A stretch of 64,000 bases of DNA, from assembly GCA_045565995.1 (NCBI GenBank), contig JBJLEF010000008.1, positions 248,001 to 312,000 on the forward strand. Direction: 5' to 3'. Origin of the DNA: UBA721 sp002705165 (lineage in GTDB: Bacteria > Planctomycetota > Planctomycetia > Pirellulales > Pirellulaceae). The position numbers and the translations under genes were made by a program. Positions 52,542-62,402 of this stretch are shown piece after piece. A model generated the notes under the pieces. That model made no database searches. It was not told where the DNA came from and was given only the letters and a program-made list of their open reading frames with translations. Positions within the stretch are counted from its first letter, which is position 1. Each line of letters starts with the position of its first letter.

Positions 52542-55001
52542 ATGGCCGCAAAAAAAAACCCGGGAGTCTGGGGAGTTGACATCGGACAATGTGCACTCAA
52601 AGCAATGCGTTGCGAGATGCAGGATGGAGAGATCGTCGCCACACAGGTTGACTACATCGAGTATCCAAAGATTCTAAGTCAACCGGATGCTGATCCGAAT
52701 GCTTTAATTGCAGACGCCTTGGAGCAACTAAGTGAACGCAATGACATCGATGATGAACGTGTAGCCGTATCTGTTTCAGGACAAGCGGGCTTAGCTAAAT
52801 TCTTCAAGCCGCCGCCAATCGAACAAAAGAAACTCCGTGATATTGTCGAATTCGAAGCTCGTCAGCAAATCCCTTTCGAATTGAGCGAAGTGGTCTGGGA
52901 TTACCAGCAAATGGGTGGCGGTACCGAACTAGAAGGCCTTATCACCGAAGCCGAAGTTGGCTTATTTGCGATGAAGCGCGACCAAGTGGTTCGCGAAATG
53001 CAGCCATTTGATAATGCCGAACTCAAACTAGACACTATTCAACTCGCTCCAATGGCAGTTTACAACAGCGTTACTTATGACCTGTTGGATAACTGTCCCG
53101 ATCCAGATGCCTTTGACCCGGATTCTCCACCCGCCAGCTACATGGTGCTCTCCATCGGAACCGAAACGACAGATATGATCGTTACCAATGGGTTCCGCGT
53201 CTGGCACCGAAGTATTCCGATCGGCGGTAACCACTTCACTCGCCAAATGACTCAACAACTCAAGCTGACATTTGCGAAAGCGGAACATCTCAAACGTAAT
53301 GCTCGTGATGCACCGGATCCAAAACGAGTTTTCCAGGCGATGCGTAGTGTCTATGATAATCTGGGAACGGAAGTTCAGCGTTCCTTGCGGTTCTTTGAAG
53401 GGATCGACCGAAAGGCGACAATCAAGGGCGTCGTGCTTTTAGGAAACACGGCCAAACTTCCTGGCCTGCGTTCCTTTATCGGCAAGAAACTCGAACTCGA
53501 ACTGGTCGAACTGGAAACATGGAACCGCTTGAAAGGTTCCAGCGTGACTGCCAGCCCAACATTCCGAAATAATGTTTTAGCCTATGGCAACTGTTACGGG
53601 CTCTGCCTGCAGGCCTTGGGTATAGCCCAACTACAAACCAACCTGCTCCCACGCGAAATCCTCTTTGACCGGTTGGTCGATTCGAAGAAGCCATGGGTTG
53701 TAGCAGCAATCTCTCTGCTGCTAATTTCCTTCACCTTCAATTACTTCCTGAACTATGCCCAATGGAATAAAGTTGCGCATGACTCTACCGGTAGCGACCC
53801 CATGGGAACATGGGAGAATGCGATCAGCAGTGCTGAAAGTACAAAACAACAATCCATCGCGAATAAGAACACTTACGATAAGTCTAAGAAAGAGTTTGAA
53901 AATCTCATCCAGTTTGGCAACCAACTGATCGGTAACGGGGACCGACAGGTGATGTGGCTCGAACTTATCGGAGCGATCAACTCAGTCTTGCCCGGCGAAC
54001 AAACTCAATGGCGTGATCCTGATGTCATCAACTTCAAAGATCGTCCTGACTTCTATATTGAAGCAATCGATAATGCATTTTTCACCGAAGAAGATTTGAC
54101 TGCTTGGTGGGAGCAGCATCAGGAAAAGTATTCTACGAGTCTGACAGAGATTGATGCCGACCGGCAAACTTGGCTGGAAAGTATTTCCCGAGATGCCAAC
54201 TTCATGCAAAACAATGCCGGCTACGTCAACATCTTAAAAAAATATGAAGACGACCGTCAGCAAGCCGCTGCTAAAAACTCCGATGATAATGGACGTGGAG
54301 GTGGTGGGGGATCCGACAGTGGAAGTGACGCCATCGAATTCGAAGCGCCGGAAGATGGTGCCTGGGTCATTCAGCTTAAAGGCTATCACTACTTCAACAA
54401 TAACAACGAAACGGGATACAAGAGCCACGTACAATATGCCTTACTTGAAAGACTGCGCCACTCCATCCTTGCGATTCCAACCCCCTTTGGTGTAACACCA
54501 TTCCATATGGAAGAAATGGGCATCAAGCATATTGTGCTTGTGAATTCTAAAGATGAAGGAGAAGTCCGGATTGGCGCCTCCGCCGGAAACAGTGGATTTG
54601 GAGGTGAGCCTTCTGGTGGAGCAGGTGGGACGGACCCAGCTGGCGGCTTTGGTGGGGCGGCAACAGGTGGTGCTGCTGGTGGAGCAGGAGGAGAAAATCC
54701 AGGGCTTGCTGAAGAATCAAAAGAATACACTGCGAGGAAGTATTCTTTCACGATTCAATTCGTGTGGGAGCCGAATGAAGTAAGTGGACGATATGAGCTT
54801 AAAAAACAGGCCGATGAAGCTGCTCGCCTTGAAGCTGAGCAAATTGCCGAAGAAGAAGCACGCAATAATGCCGATCAAAATGGCGATCCTAATGGCCCGC
54901 CTAACGATGGTCCGGATGGCCTTCCGGCTCCCGGAACCTCGGAGAATCAGGAGCCACCGGGCGAAGCCCCAAACAATCAGGGACCGCCACCGGGCAACTA
55001 A
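52542..55001 (+). CDS. pilM: PilM-like actin-fold protein fused to PilN-like region (T4P/T2SS platform)
   Basis: 819 residues. The cytoplasmic N-terminal half is PilM-like (ATPase-fold; VWGVDIGQCALKAMRCEM, DIVEFEARQQIPFELSEV, SIGTETTDMIVTNGFRVWHRSIPIGGNHFT, GVVLLGNTAKLPGLRSFIGKKL). One membrane segment follows at about 385-405 (VVAAISLLLISFTFNYFLNY), then an extracytoplasmic part with a coiled coil, a Gly-rich linker (about 680-720) and a Pro/Gly/Asn-rich end. PilM and PilN are usually separate; here the arrangement is closer to GspL. The start at 52542 has AAGG upstream; a TTG at 52527 is also open. It heads the three-gene platform. Confidence 0.82.
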   Translation: MAAKKNPGVWGVDIGQCALKAMRCEMQDGEIVATQVDYIEYPKILSQPDADPNALIADALEQLSERNDIDDERVAVSVSGQAGLAKFFKPPPIEQKKLRDIVEFEARQQIPFELSEVVWDYQQMGGGTELEGLITEAEVGLFAMKRDQVVREMQPFDNAELKLDTIQLAPMAVYNSVTYDLLDNCPDPDAFDPDSPPASYMVLSIGTETTDMIVTNGFRVWHRSIPIGGNHFTRQMTQQLKLTFAKAEHLKRNARDAPDPKRVFQAMRSVYDNLGTEVQRSLRFFEGIDRKATIKGVVLLGNTAKLPGLRSFIGKKLELELVELETWNRLKGSSVTASPTFRNNVLAYGNCYGLCLQALGIAQLQTNLLPREILFDRLVDSKKPWVVAAISLLLISFTFNYFLNYAQWNKVAHDSTGSDPMGTWENAISSAESTKQQSIANKNTYDKSKKEFENLIQFGNQLIGNGDRQVMWLELIGAINSVLPGEQTQWRDPDVINFKDRPDFYIEAIDNAFFTEEDLTAWWEQHQEKYSTSLTEIDADRQTWLESISRDANFMQNNAGYVNILKKYEDDRQQAAAKNSDDNGRGGGGGSDSGSDAIEFEAPEDGAWVIQLKGYHYFNNNNETGYKSHVQYALLERLRHSILAIPTPFGVTPFHMEEMGIKHIVLVNSKDEGEVRIGASAGNSGFGGEPSGGAGGTDPAGGFGGAATGGAAGGAGGENPGLAEESKEYTARKYSFTIQFVWEPNEVSGRYELKKQADEAARLEAEQIAEEEARNNADQNGDPNGPPNDGPDGLPAPGTSENQEPPGEAPNNQGPPPGN

Positions 55002-55069
55002 ATTACTTGCTCGACTTTATCAACAAGAAAACCGGAGTTGCCACTCCAAACCTTTAGAGGTATTAAATA

Positions 55070-56773
55070 ATGGCTGACGCTAAAAAATTCATTTTCTGGA
55101 TCTTATCAGGCTTAGTCACCGTAACGGTAACCGTAATGTGGTTTCTGGCCATCGGCAAGCTCGACGAAGAACGTGCCCAGCAGACTAACCAACTTAATTC
55201 TCAATTCAGTGATATGGACGGAATTAAAACGGTCAATGATTCCAACCATCCCAACTCGCAATTCAAAAAAGGGATGGAAGAAATCATGACCCAGGTCAAA
55301 GCAGATATCTACAAGACCTGGGACGCTAAGTACGTAAACCAAAAAACGGCCTTTAGCTGGCCAACCGGGGAGGGAGAACTGGATCAGATCACAGCCAATA
55401 CCTTTGTGCCTCTGACACCTATCGAAATGAAAGTAGTGGCCACCGGAGTTAAAGTAAACGGAAGTGATGCGGCAGGAGTTGAAGTCAATCGTATAGCTCG
55501 TACCAACTACAAAGACTTTGTAGAAAATTACATGCCTACGCTCGCACGTCAGGTTGATGCTGCTTGGGGCGAACCTCAGGTCGAAGATGACGGTTTTGGA
55601 GGTGGCGCGGGAGACGCCTTTGGCGGCGATCCAGCTGGCGGCGAGGGGACAGCCGTTACTATAGAAGAAACTCCAAGCTACATGGTTGTCTGGGAAAGCA
55701 ACAACCAGAAAGCCCTCGATGCGCGTTTCGCCTTCACGGCCCCCCCTACAACACTGCAAATCCTCTATACCCAGGAAGACCTATGGGTATTGCAGCAATG
55801 GCTGGCCATTATCAAAGATTTGAATAAAGAAGCGGAGACTGCCTATAACGCCAAGATTACGGAAATCATTGGTATCGATCTCGCCAAAAATGGTGACACG
55901 GTCGGACCTAGTGGAGTGGATCTTGCTAAAGAGGCTATTCTCAGTGGTGGTAAAGTTGTTGCCGGCGGCATGGGCGGCATGGGCGGAGACTCGGGCGGCG
56001 GCATGGGCGGTATGGGCGGAGACTCGGGCGGCGGCATGGGCGGTATGAGTGATATGTCACAAATGGCCGGCACGAACTCCCCTGAAGACAGCAGCGGAGC
56101 AAACAATAAAGGCGGAAAAGACGAGCAAGGAAATCTGGTCGCCACGGATGACCCGGGAGATTTACGTTATGTAGATGCACAATACAACCCTCTTCAGGTA
56201 GTCGAACTTCGAGATGCTCTTTCCACAGATCCCAAAAAAGCTCAAAAAGCAAAGCCTGAATTAGCAATTTCCAAACGATACCCAACTCGTATTCGCCTCA
56301 AACTGGATATGCGATACCTATCTCAATTCCTCGCAGCCTGTGGCAATGCCGAACTCAGCATCGAAGTCCTTCAGGTTCGCATCGGCGGTGAAAGTGGCAT
56401 CAATAAAGGCGGCGGATCCGGCAGTGGCGGAGCTGCTGGTGGTGGCATGGAAGGTGGCATGGGCGGAGCCATGGGAGGAACCGATGGAGGCATGGGAGGC
56501 GCGGATGGCGGTATGGGAGGAGCCATGGGAGGAGCCATGGGAGGAGCCATGGGAGGAATGGATGGCGGCATGGGAGCGATTACCAAGGCCACCGAGCATC
56601 CATACCATCAGGAGGTCGAAGTGTACGGAATCGTACATATTTACAATCCGCCAAATCCAGCTGCTCTGGGAATCGACCCCGACGAGCCAAAAACTGAACA
56701 AAACGGTCCGAATGGTGGAGATCCCACCGGACCTGATAATCAAACCGGGCCTGCCGGCATTGGTGCCGAGTAA
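55070..56773 (+). CDS. Gly/Met-rich membrane protein, likely pilus/secretion platform partner (PilO-position)
   Basis: 567 residues with one N-terminal membrane segment (FIFWILSGLVTVTVTVMWFLAIG, about 6-28) and the rest predicted outside the cytoplasm. Two GGM-rich low-complexity blocks occur at about 299-325 and 447-505, separating folded regions (TAPPTTLQILYTQEDLWVLQQWLAIIKDLN, about 224-252; YPTRIRLKLDMRYLSQFLAACGNAEL, about 402-427). Position and topology suggest a PilO-like role but sequence similarity is not evident. AGAGG precedes the ATG. Located 68 bp after the PilM-like gene. Confidence 0.75.
   Translation: MADAKKFIFWILSGLVTVTVTVMWFLAIGKLDEERAQQTNQLNSQFSDMDGIKTVNDSNHPNSQFKKGMEEIMTQVKADIYKTWDAKYVNQKTAFSWPTGEGELDQITANTFVPLTPIEMKVVATGVKVNGSDAAGVEVNRIARTNYKDFVENYMPTLARQVDAAWGEPQVEDDGFGGGAGDAFGGDPAGGEGTAVTIEETPSYMVVWESNNQKALDARFAFTAPPTTLQILYTQEDLWVLQQWLAIIKDLNKEAETAYNAKITEIIGIDLAKNGDTVGPSGVDLAKEAILSGGKVVAGGMGGMGGDSGGGMGGMGGDSGGGMGGMSDMSQMAGTNSPEDSSGANNKGGKDEQGNLVATDDPGDLRYVDAQYNPLQVVELRDALSTDPKKAQKAKPELAISKRYPTRIRLKLDMRYLSQFLAACGNAELSIEVLQVRIGGESGINKGGGSGSGGAAGGGMEGGMGGAMGGTDGGMGGADGGMGGAMGGAMGGAMGGMDGGMGAITKATEHPYHQEVEVYGIVHIYNPPNPAALGIDPDEPKTEQNGPNGGDPTGPDNQTGPAGIGAE
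55964..56049 (+). repeat. Coding tandem repeat (33-bp units, GGM)
   Basis: Two near-identical 33-bp units encode GMGGDSGGGMG-type repeats inside the second platform gene. Confidence 0.75.
56410..56580 (+). repeat. Coding low-complexity repeat, 12-bp units
   Basis: Contains three exact head-to-tail copies of GGAGCCATGGGA (56519-56554) within a longer GGM-encoding stretch. Confidence 0.75.
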
Positions 56774-56863
56774 ACAGCTACACTCATAAACGATAACACA
56801 ATCTAGAAGTCAACAATCTAGCTACAAACATTCCCGGCTTTTGTCGGGTGGAGAAACTTAAAG

Positions 56864-59350
56864 ATGGTATTCGGACGTAAAAATAAAAAAGACGCTGAAG
56901 CAGAAGCCATTATGGATGCCGTACTAGCCGCAACCGGTGAAGAAGATCTGACTTCTGATCCCGATGCACCTAAGGCTAAGAAGGCTAAGACGAAGAGAAC
57001 CACCAATCAAAAGAAGGGGAAGCAGGTTACTGACAATCCACTCATTCTTTTCGGAGAAAAGATTGCACTAACACTAGCCGTCCTAGCATCAGGGTTTCTT
57101 ATCTTTTCAGGCATCAATGCGGGAAAAGACCCGTCGGGACAGACCTTCGAAAAAACATCCGAGCAACTGGAGCAGCAAATCCAGGCTGCCAATTCAGCCA
57201 TCTCTGGTGGTGACTGGGACGATGAAAAAGGAACTTACACTGCCGATACAGAACAGTCATTTGAACAGCGAGCGACTGCTGGGGAAGTCAATATTAGCGT
57301 TTCTGATTATCGCATGCCAAATCTTCTCAGCCCACCAGTAAATCGCAACACCAAGAAGCGTGAAGATCCCGAGTTATATGCAGCGTCCGATCTTCGTGCG
57401 CATGCTTTGACAGGACCAGTCGCCTATAACTTACCTGAAGGGAGCGCGGATCCCACAGCGGCGGATGAGCCTGCCATCCAGGAAGAGCCCGAGGAAAAGA
57501 AAACTCCGACGCGTCCTAAAAGAGGTCGGGACAACGATCCCTTTGCCGGAGGCGGCATTCCCGGCATGGATGGCGGCGATGGTGACATGGCTGGCATGGG
57601 CGGGATGATGGGTGGCATGATGGGTGGAGACGCGGCTGGCAGCACAGGTGTAATTCGCCGACTGCGTACAGATCGCGGTCAAATCATAGGTTATCGTCCT
57701 GGAAGTAATGCTGGAGGTGGCATGGGAGGAATGGATGGCGGCATGGGAGCCATGGGAGGAATGGATGGTGGCATGGGCGGAGCCATGGGAGGAATGGATG
57801 GCGGCATGGGCGGAGCCATGGGAGGAATGGATGGCGAAAACGATAAAGAAAAAGGGACACCTGTCGCTATAGCCCGCACCGTTGTTGGCGTGACGGCACT
57901 TGTTCCATTCAAAAAACAATTTGATGAATACGAACGAGCTCTGGCAATGCGTTCCGGGTACGAAGCTCGACGTGACCGTCCAGACTATATCTTCATGACG
58001 ATACAACGTGTTGACATCACAGACAATCCACAGCAGGCCGAAGGAGAATATGCCTGGGAAGATCTGCTGAACACGCGCACCCATAACAAGGCGGCTGAAA
58101 GGTGGCATGGAACCGCCGGAGAAATCGTCGATAGTACTCACCTTAACGACTACATTTCACTTTCATGCCCTCCGGTCATGCTGCGAAACATCAATGAGTT
58201 GCTGCGGCACCCGGAAATTCCACTAGCCGGTCAGGCCCCTGTTGAAGAAACCGTGATTGAAGAGTCGGAAGACGAACCTGAAGAAGAAGTTGACGGCAAC
58301 ATTCCAGGCAGTGGTCGTAAACCGAACCGCAACAATAACAACAATGCCAGTGGTGGTGACATGGCTGGCATGGGCGGTGACATGGCTGGCATGGGCGGTG
58401 CGATGGGTGGCATGGGCGACATGTCAGGCATGGGCATGGGCGGTATGGGTGGAATGGGTGGAATGATGGGCGGTATGGGGGGAGACATGGGCGCCATGCT
58501 TTCGTCAAACATCCCTGACTACAAAATGGTTCGCTTTTTTGATTTTTCTGCTCAGATTGGACGCACCTACCGTTATAGAGTTCAACTTTGGATAGAAGAT
58601 CCAAACCTACCTAACACAAATCCGGACGATGAATACCCAGATCACCGAGCACCATCCGAACAAACACTGGATGCTGATTCATTAAACCGACTAAAAACAT
58701 TGAAAGCAAATGCCGGCAACGGACTGGCATGGTTCCGTAAAACTGAATGGAGTACTCCTTGTGAAGCCATTACCATTCCAGACCCAACGATGATCGCTGC
58801 AGGTTCAGTGGAAGCGGCTCGTGAAAGCCGTTCTCCAACGGGAGCGACCTATGTGGACTCTGAACCGATCGGAATTATTAAACCGATTGTCTTTGACCGC
58901 CAGCGTGCTGTGGACGTACCTTACGATCGCAGTGTTAGTCGTGGAGCCTTACTCAACTTCGTTGCGGATGCAGAGTACGGTCACCCAATCACAGAAGTAA
59001 TCAACGGCTTGCCGCAGTTCAATTTCCAAACGGACATTCTGGTCGGGGACCTGCGTGGAGGAGACCAACTCTTCAAAGGTACTAACTACGAGAAAATGTT
59101 TGAAAAGGACAATATCATTACGGCTCCCGGGGAGTTTGTATTGTTTGATAAAGAAGGCAACTTGATTGTGCATTCAGAAATTGATGATATTGATATTTGG
59201 GGACGATTTAACTACCAACCCGATGCGCCTGCTGCCAACACAGGAGGTGGCATGGGCGGTATGGACGGAGGCATGGGTGGTATGGATGGAGGCATGGGAG
59301 GGGGGATGATGGATCCAGGCGGCGGAGAAGGTGGGATCCCCGGCATGTAG
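56864..59350 (+). CDS. Large Gly/Met-rich membrane protein of the pilus/secretion platform
   Basis: 828 residues. A basic N-terminus is followed by one membrane segment (IALTLAVLASGFLIFSGINAG, about 65-85). The remainder is predicted extracytoplasmic, with folded regions (TVVGVTALVPFKKQFDEYERAL, about 342; MVRFFDFSAQIGRTYRYRVQLWIEDPN, about 553) separated by four GGM-rich blocks (about 230-260, 284-324, 495-545, 794-828). Function unknown; position after PilM/N-like and PilO-position genes suggests the next platform subunit. GGAG precedes the ATG. A terminator follows. Confidence 0.75.
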   Translation: MVFGRKNKKDAEAEAIMDAVLAATGEEDLTSDPDAPKAKKAKTKRTTNQKKGKQVTDNPLILFGEKIALTLAVLASGFLIFSGINAGKDPSGQTFEKTSEQLEQQIQAANSAISGGDWDDEKGTYTADTEQSFEQRATAGEVNISVSDYRMPNLLSPPVNRNTKKREDPELYAASDLRAHALTGPVAYNLPEGSADPTAADEPAIQEEPEEKKTPTRPKRGRDNDPFAGGGIPGMDGGDGDMAGMGGMMGGMMGGDAAGSTGVIRRLRTDRGQIIGYRPGSNAGGGMGGMDGGMGAMGGMDGGMGGAMGGMDGGMGGAMGGMDGENDKEKGTPVAIARTVVGVTALVPFKKQFDEYERALAMRSGYEARRDRPDYIFMTIQRVDITDNPQQAEGEYAWEDLLNTRTHNKAAERWHGTAGEIVDSTHLNDYISLSCPPVMLRNINELLRHPEIPLAGQAPVEETVIEESEDEPEEEVDGNIPGSGRKPNRNNNNNASGGDMAGMGGDMAGMGGAMGGMGDMSGMGMGGMGGMGGMMGGMGGDMGAMLSSNIPDYKMVRFFDFSAQIGRTYRYRVQLWIEDPNLPNTNPDDEYPDHRAPSEQTLDADSLNRLKTLKANAGNGLAWFRKTEWSTPCEAITIPDPTMIAAGSVEAARESRSPTGATYVDSEPIGIIKPIVFDRQRAVDVPYDRSVSRGALLNFVADAEYGHPITEVINGLPQFNFQTDILVGDLRGGDQLFKGTNYEKMFEKDNIITAPGEFVLFDKEGNLIVHSEIDDIDIWGRFNYQPDAPAANTGGGMGGMDGGMGGMDGGMGGGMMDPGGGEGGIPGM
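57713..57836 (+). repeat. Coding tandem repeat (about 33-bp units, GGM)
   Basis: About three units built from GGCATGGGCGGAGCCATGGG-type and GGAATGGATGGC segments encode GGMDGGMGGAMG repeats. Confidence 0.75.
58352..58497 (+). repeat. Coding low-complexity GGM repeat
   Basis: Irregular repeats of GGCATGGGCGGT-like units encoding DMAGMGGDMAGMGG and MGGMGGMMGGMGG in the third platform gene. Confidence 0.65.
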
Positions 59351-59375
59351 CCCGCTCCTCAGCGACTAACTACAG

Positions 59376-59410
59376 AAATGCACAGGATCGGACGAACCTG
59401 TGCATTTTTT
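59376..59410 (+). terminator. Intrinsic terminator after pilus platform genes
   Basis: AAATGCACAGG and CCTGTGCATTT form an 11-bp perfect stem with a ten-base loop, followed by Ts, 26 bp after the stop codon. rph begins 74 bp further on. Confidence 0.85.
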
Positions 59411-59483
59411 ATGCAATATTTTGTTCGACCCAGTGAGTAGTGTCGTTCCTCTACAAAAGCAACACCATAAGGTATTTTGATCC

Positions 59484-60194
59484 ATGGCAAAAACACGACG
59501 AGCAAACCAACTCCGAGAGATCTCAGTTCAGCGACACTTTACGAACAAAGCTCCCGGCAGTGTGTTGTTTTCTGCCGGCAATACCGTTGTGCTTTGCACC
59601 GCCAGTGTTGAAGACTCTGTACCACCATGGATGGAAGGCAAAGGGAAAGGCTGGATCACCGCCGAATACAATATGCTTCCTTCCAGCACCAGTCCTCGTA
59701 AACGGCGGGACCGTGGCAAAGTAGATGGACGCACTACGGAAATCCAACGGCTGATTGGACGAAGTATACGAGCTATTGCTGACTTAGAAGCTCTGGGAGA
59801 ACGTTCAATCGCCATCGACTGTGACGTACTTCAAGCCGATGGGGGTACTAGAACAGCAAGCATCACCGGAGCTTATATCGCTGTCATCGATGCTATTAAA
59901 AGTATTCAGGATGAATTACCCAACTCCAAAACTCCCCCGCTTCGTGACAGTTTGGCTGCCGTTAGTGTAGGCATTGTTGCTGGCAAAGCGTATCTCGATC
60001 TTGACTACCAATTAGATTATGCCGCCGAGGTCGACATGAATGTCGTGATGACAGGCAAAGGACAATTTGTGGAGATACAGGGAACCGGTGAAGAAAGTAC
60101 GTTTAGTGAAGCTCAACTCGCCGAATTGCTTATGCTCGCTAAGAAAGGAATCCGTCAACTAACGAGAATCCAGAAGGACTCACTACAAACCTAA
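59484..60194 (+). CDS. rph: Ribonuclease PH
   Basis: Phosphorolytic 3'-exoribonuclease that trims tRNA 3' ends, 236 residues. Visible: RRANQLREISVQRHFTNKAPGSVLFSAGNTVVLCTASVED, KGWITAEYNMLPSSTSPRKRRDRGKVDGRTTEIQRLIGRSIRA (the phosphate-binding Arg region), IDCDVLQADGGTRTASITGAYIA and LDLDYQLDYAAEVDMNVVMTGKGQFVEIQGT. The stop overlaps the stop of argF in opposite orientation by four bases. Confidence 0.97.
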   Translation: MAKTRRANQLREISVQRHFTNKAPGSVLFSAGNTVVLCTASVEDSVPPWMEGKGKGWITAEYNMLPSSTSPRKRRDRGKVDGRTTEIQRLIGRSIRAIADLEALGERSIAIDCDVLQADGGTRTASITGAYIAVIDAIKSIQDELPNSKTPPLRDSLAAVSVGIVAGKAYLDLDYQLDYAAEVDMNVVMTGKGQFVEIQGTGEESTFSEAQLAELLMLAKKGIRQLTRIQKDSLQT

Positions 60195-61111
60195 GCCGAG
60201 CGATCGGCAAGTAGCCAAACCAACAAGCCCTTCTGAGCGTGCATACGGTTACCCGCCTGCGGAACGACCCGACTCTGACTTCCATCCATAATTTTATCTG
60301 TCACTTCCTGACCTCGTTTCGCTGGTAGGCAATGGAGAAAAATAGCGGATTCCGGAGCGGCTTGCATTAGTGTTTGATTTACCTGAAATGCCGCAAAGTC
60401 CTGCTCACGCTGTTTCTGCTCTTTCTCCTGCCCCATACTAGCCCACACATCCGTATAGATGGCATCTGCGTCTGCTACTGCCTGCACGGCATTCGTGATC
60501 TGGGCAAATCGAAATCCTTCACAACCGGCCTCTATCTCTTCTTTTTCCTGCTCGCAAAATTGATAAGCTTCAGGACAAGCCAATGTGAATCGTACTCCAA
60601 GCTTTCCGCAAACAATCGCTAAAGAACGCGAAACGTTATTAGCATCTCCCACGAAAACAACATGACGACCTTCCAGATTTCCAAATTCTTCCTGAATCGT
60701 CAAAATATCTGCTAATGCCTGACATGGATGAGAATAGTCTGTCAAAGCGTTGATCACTGGGACACTCGAATATTTCGCCAATTGCTCAACCGTCTCGTGT
60801 TTATAACTACGGCAGGCTACAACATCAACATATTCGCTGAGAACCTCACTAAAGTCTTTAATCGACTCCCGTTTTCCCCAACCTACATCTTGGCCAAGAT
60901 ACAGTGCATGACCTCCAAGTTGACTGATACCACACTCGAAGCTCACTCTAGTGCGCAGGGAAGGTTTTTCGAATAACAATGCCAGATTGTGAAATTCCAA
61001 GTGAGCCTGACGGTTGCCGGTTGCTAATTCCTGTTTCAATTCCACAGCGGATGCCAGAATCGAATGGATTTCTTCACTTGTTAAATCAATTAAGGAAAGT
61101 AAATGTCTCAT
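60191..61111 (-). CDS. argF: Ornithine carbamoyltransferase
   Basis: Makes citrulline from ornithine and carbamoyl phosphate; about 306 residues. Motifs: carbamoyl-phosphate site FEKPSLRTRVSFECGI (about 47-62), YSHPCQALADILTI (about 128-141) and the ornithine site FLHCLPAKRGQEV (about 265-277). I take the ATG at 61111; a TTG five codons upstream is open. argD lies 91 bp upstream on the same strand. Confidence 0.95.
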   Translation of the reverse strand: MRHLLSLIDLTSEEIHSILASAVELKQELATGNRQAHLEFHNLALLFEKPSLRTRVSFECGISQLGGHALYLGQDVGWGKRESIKDFSEVLSEYVDVVACRSYKHETVEQLAKYSSVPVINALTDYSHPCQALADILTIQEEFGNLEGRHVVFVGDANNVSRSLAIVCGKLGVRFTLACPEAYQFCEQEKEEIEAGCEGFRFAQITNAVQAVADADAIYTDVWASMGQEKEQKQREQDFAAFQVNQTLMQAAPESAIFLHCLPAKRGQEVTDKIMDGSQSRVVPQAGNRMHAQKGLLVWLLADRSA

Positions 61112-61202
61112 CGTATTACTACTCAAAATCGCCCCCTCATCAACAGGAGTTCATGACGGTACAGAATATTAAATTTAAGAAAGCCTTCACCTACGGAGTG
61201 AA

Positions 61203-62402
61203 CTACGCTTGCAGATTACGCAGTACGCCAGAAAGAATATCCACTCCTTCATTAGCCTGTTCAACGGTCAGGTTCATCGCAGGTAGCAGGCGAATCACAT
61301 TGCCCTGAGTACAGTTGATGAGTAGATTTTGATCTAGACATTGCTGAACGACCGAAGCCCCTTCCACTTCAAGTTCTAGACCAACCATCATTCCAGCAAC
61401 ACGTACTTCGCGAATCCATTGGCATTCCTGTTGCAACTGTTGAAACCGTGTTTGAAACAATTCCGCCAGAACGCTGACATTTTCCAATAGGTTTTCCTGT
61501 TCGATCATTTCCAGCGTCGCAATTCCGGCAACCGAAGCAATTGGATTACCTCCAAACGTTGCTGCATGCATTCCGGGTCGGAGACTTGGAGCGATCTCAG
61601 AAGTTGTCAGCATGGCTCCGCCGGCAATCCCGCCACACAAACTCTTGGCAAGCGTGATAACGTCAGGTATGACATCAAAATACTGATATCCGAACCACTT
61701 ACCTGTTCGGCCACAGCCTGTCTGAACTTCATCAAAGATCAACAACAGATCATTTTCATCCGCGAGTTGTCGCAAACCCTGTAGAAAACCTTCCGGTGGA
61801 ATCCGAACTCCACCTTCCCCCTGAATCGGTTCGATCATGACCGCGCAGGTTTCATCATCAATCAGTTCTTTCACTGCATTGAGGTCACCATAAGGAGCGT
61901 AGTTAAACCCTGCGACAAGGGGACCTAGTCCTTCATGGTATTTAGGCTGAGCCGTAGCTGTTGTAGTCGCTAGGCTTCGACCATGGAATCCACCTTCGAA
62001 AGTAATGATCTTATATCGCGCGGGACCGTGATGTAACCGAGCGAGTTTAATTGCTGCTTCATTCGCTTCAGCGCCCGAGTTACAGAAGAACGCCTGGCCT
62101 CCAAAACTTCGTTCACTCAAAAGCTGAGCCCAGCGACCTTGTGCTTCGAGATGCCACGAATTGGGAACGTGTATTAAGGTCTCGACCTGTTTCTGCACGG
62201 CCTTCACAACGGGCTCAGGGCAATGCCCGAGTAAATTACATCCCCATCCTGGAAACAAATCCAAGTATCTTTTTCCTTCGGCGTCCCAAATGTAGGAACC
62301 TTCACCGCGCACGAGGTTCACACTGTAGCGACCATAATTAGGCACTACATATTGTCGGAACAAATTGACTGTCTCTGGTGAACTTAGGAATGAGTCTTCC
62401 AC
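61203..62402 (-). CDS. argD: Acetylornithine aminotransferase
   Basis: PLP-dependent class III aminotransferase, 399 residues from the GTG at 62402, which has AGAGG nine bases upstream; a TTG at 62477 would add 25. Motifs: YLDLFPGWGCNLLGHCP, FFCNSGAEANEAAIKLARLH (about 84-103), IFDEVQTGCGRTGKW (about 215-229) and the PLP lysine in VITLAKSLCGGIAGGAML (about 247). Lies between argB and argF, fitting arginine synthesis; it may also serve in lysine synthesis. Confidence 0.95.
   Translation of the reverse strand: MEDSFLSSPETVNLFRQYVVPNYGRYSVNLVRGEGSYIWDAEGKRYLDLFPGWGCNLLGHCPEPVVKAVQKQVETLIHVPNSWHLEAQGRWAQLLSERSFGGQAFFCNSGAEANEAAIKLARLHHGPARYKIITFEGGFHGRSLATTTATAQPKYHEGLGPLVAGFNYAPYGDLNAVKELIDDETCAVMIEPIQGEGGVRIPPEGFLQGLRQLADENDLLLIFDEVQTGCGRTGKWFGYQYFDVIPDVITLAKSLCGGIAGGAMLTTSEIAPSLRPGMHAATFGGNPIASVAGIATLEMIEQENLLENVSVLAELFQTRFQQLQQECQWIREVRVAGMMVGLELEVEGASVVQQCLDQNLLINCTQGNVIRLLPAMNLTVEQANEGVDILSGVLRNLQA

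Noticed and set aside
56371..56592. Pro-rich frames on the minus strand opposite the GGM repeats
   Set aside because: They are mirror frames of the repetitive coding sequence (PPMPP-type) with no independent support.
56410..57836. Short repeats resembling a CRISPR array
   Set aside because: They are in-frame GGM-encoding repeats inside two genes, with no unique spacers of constant length and no cas genes.
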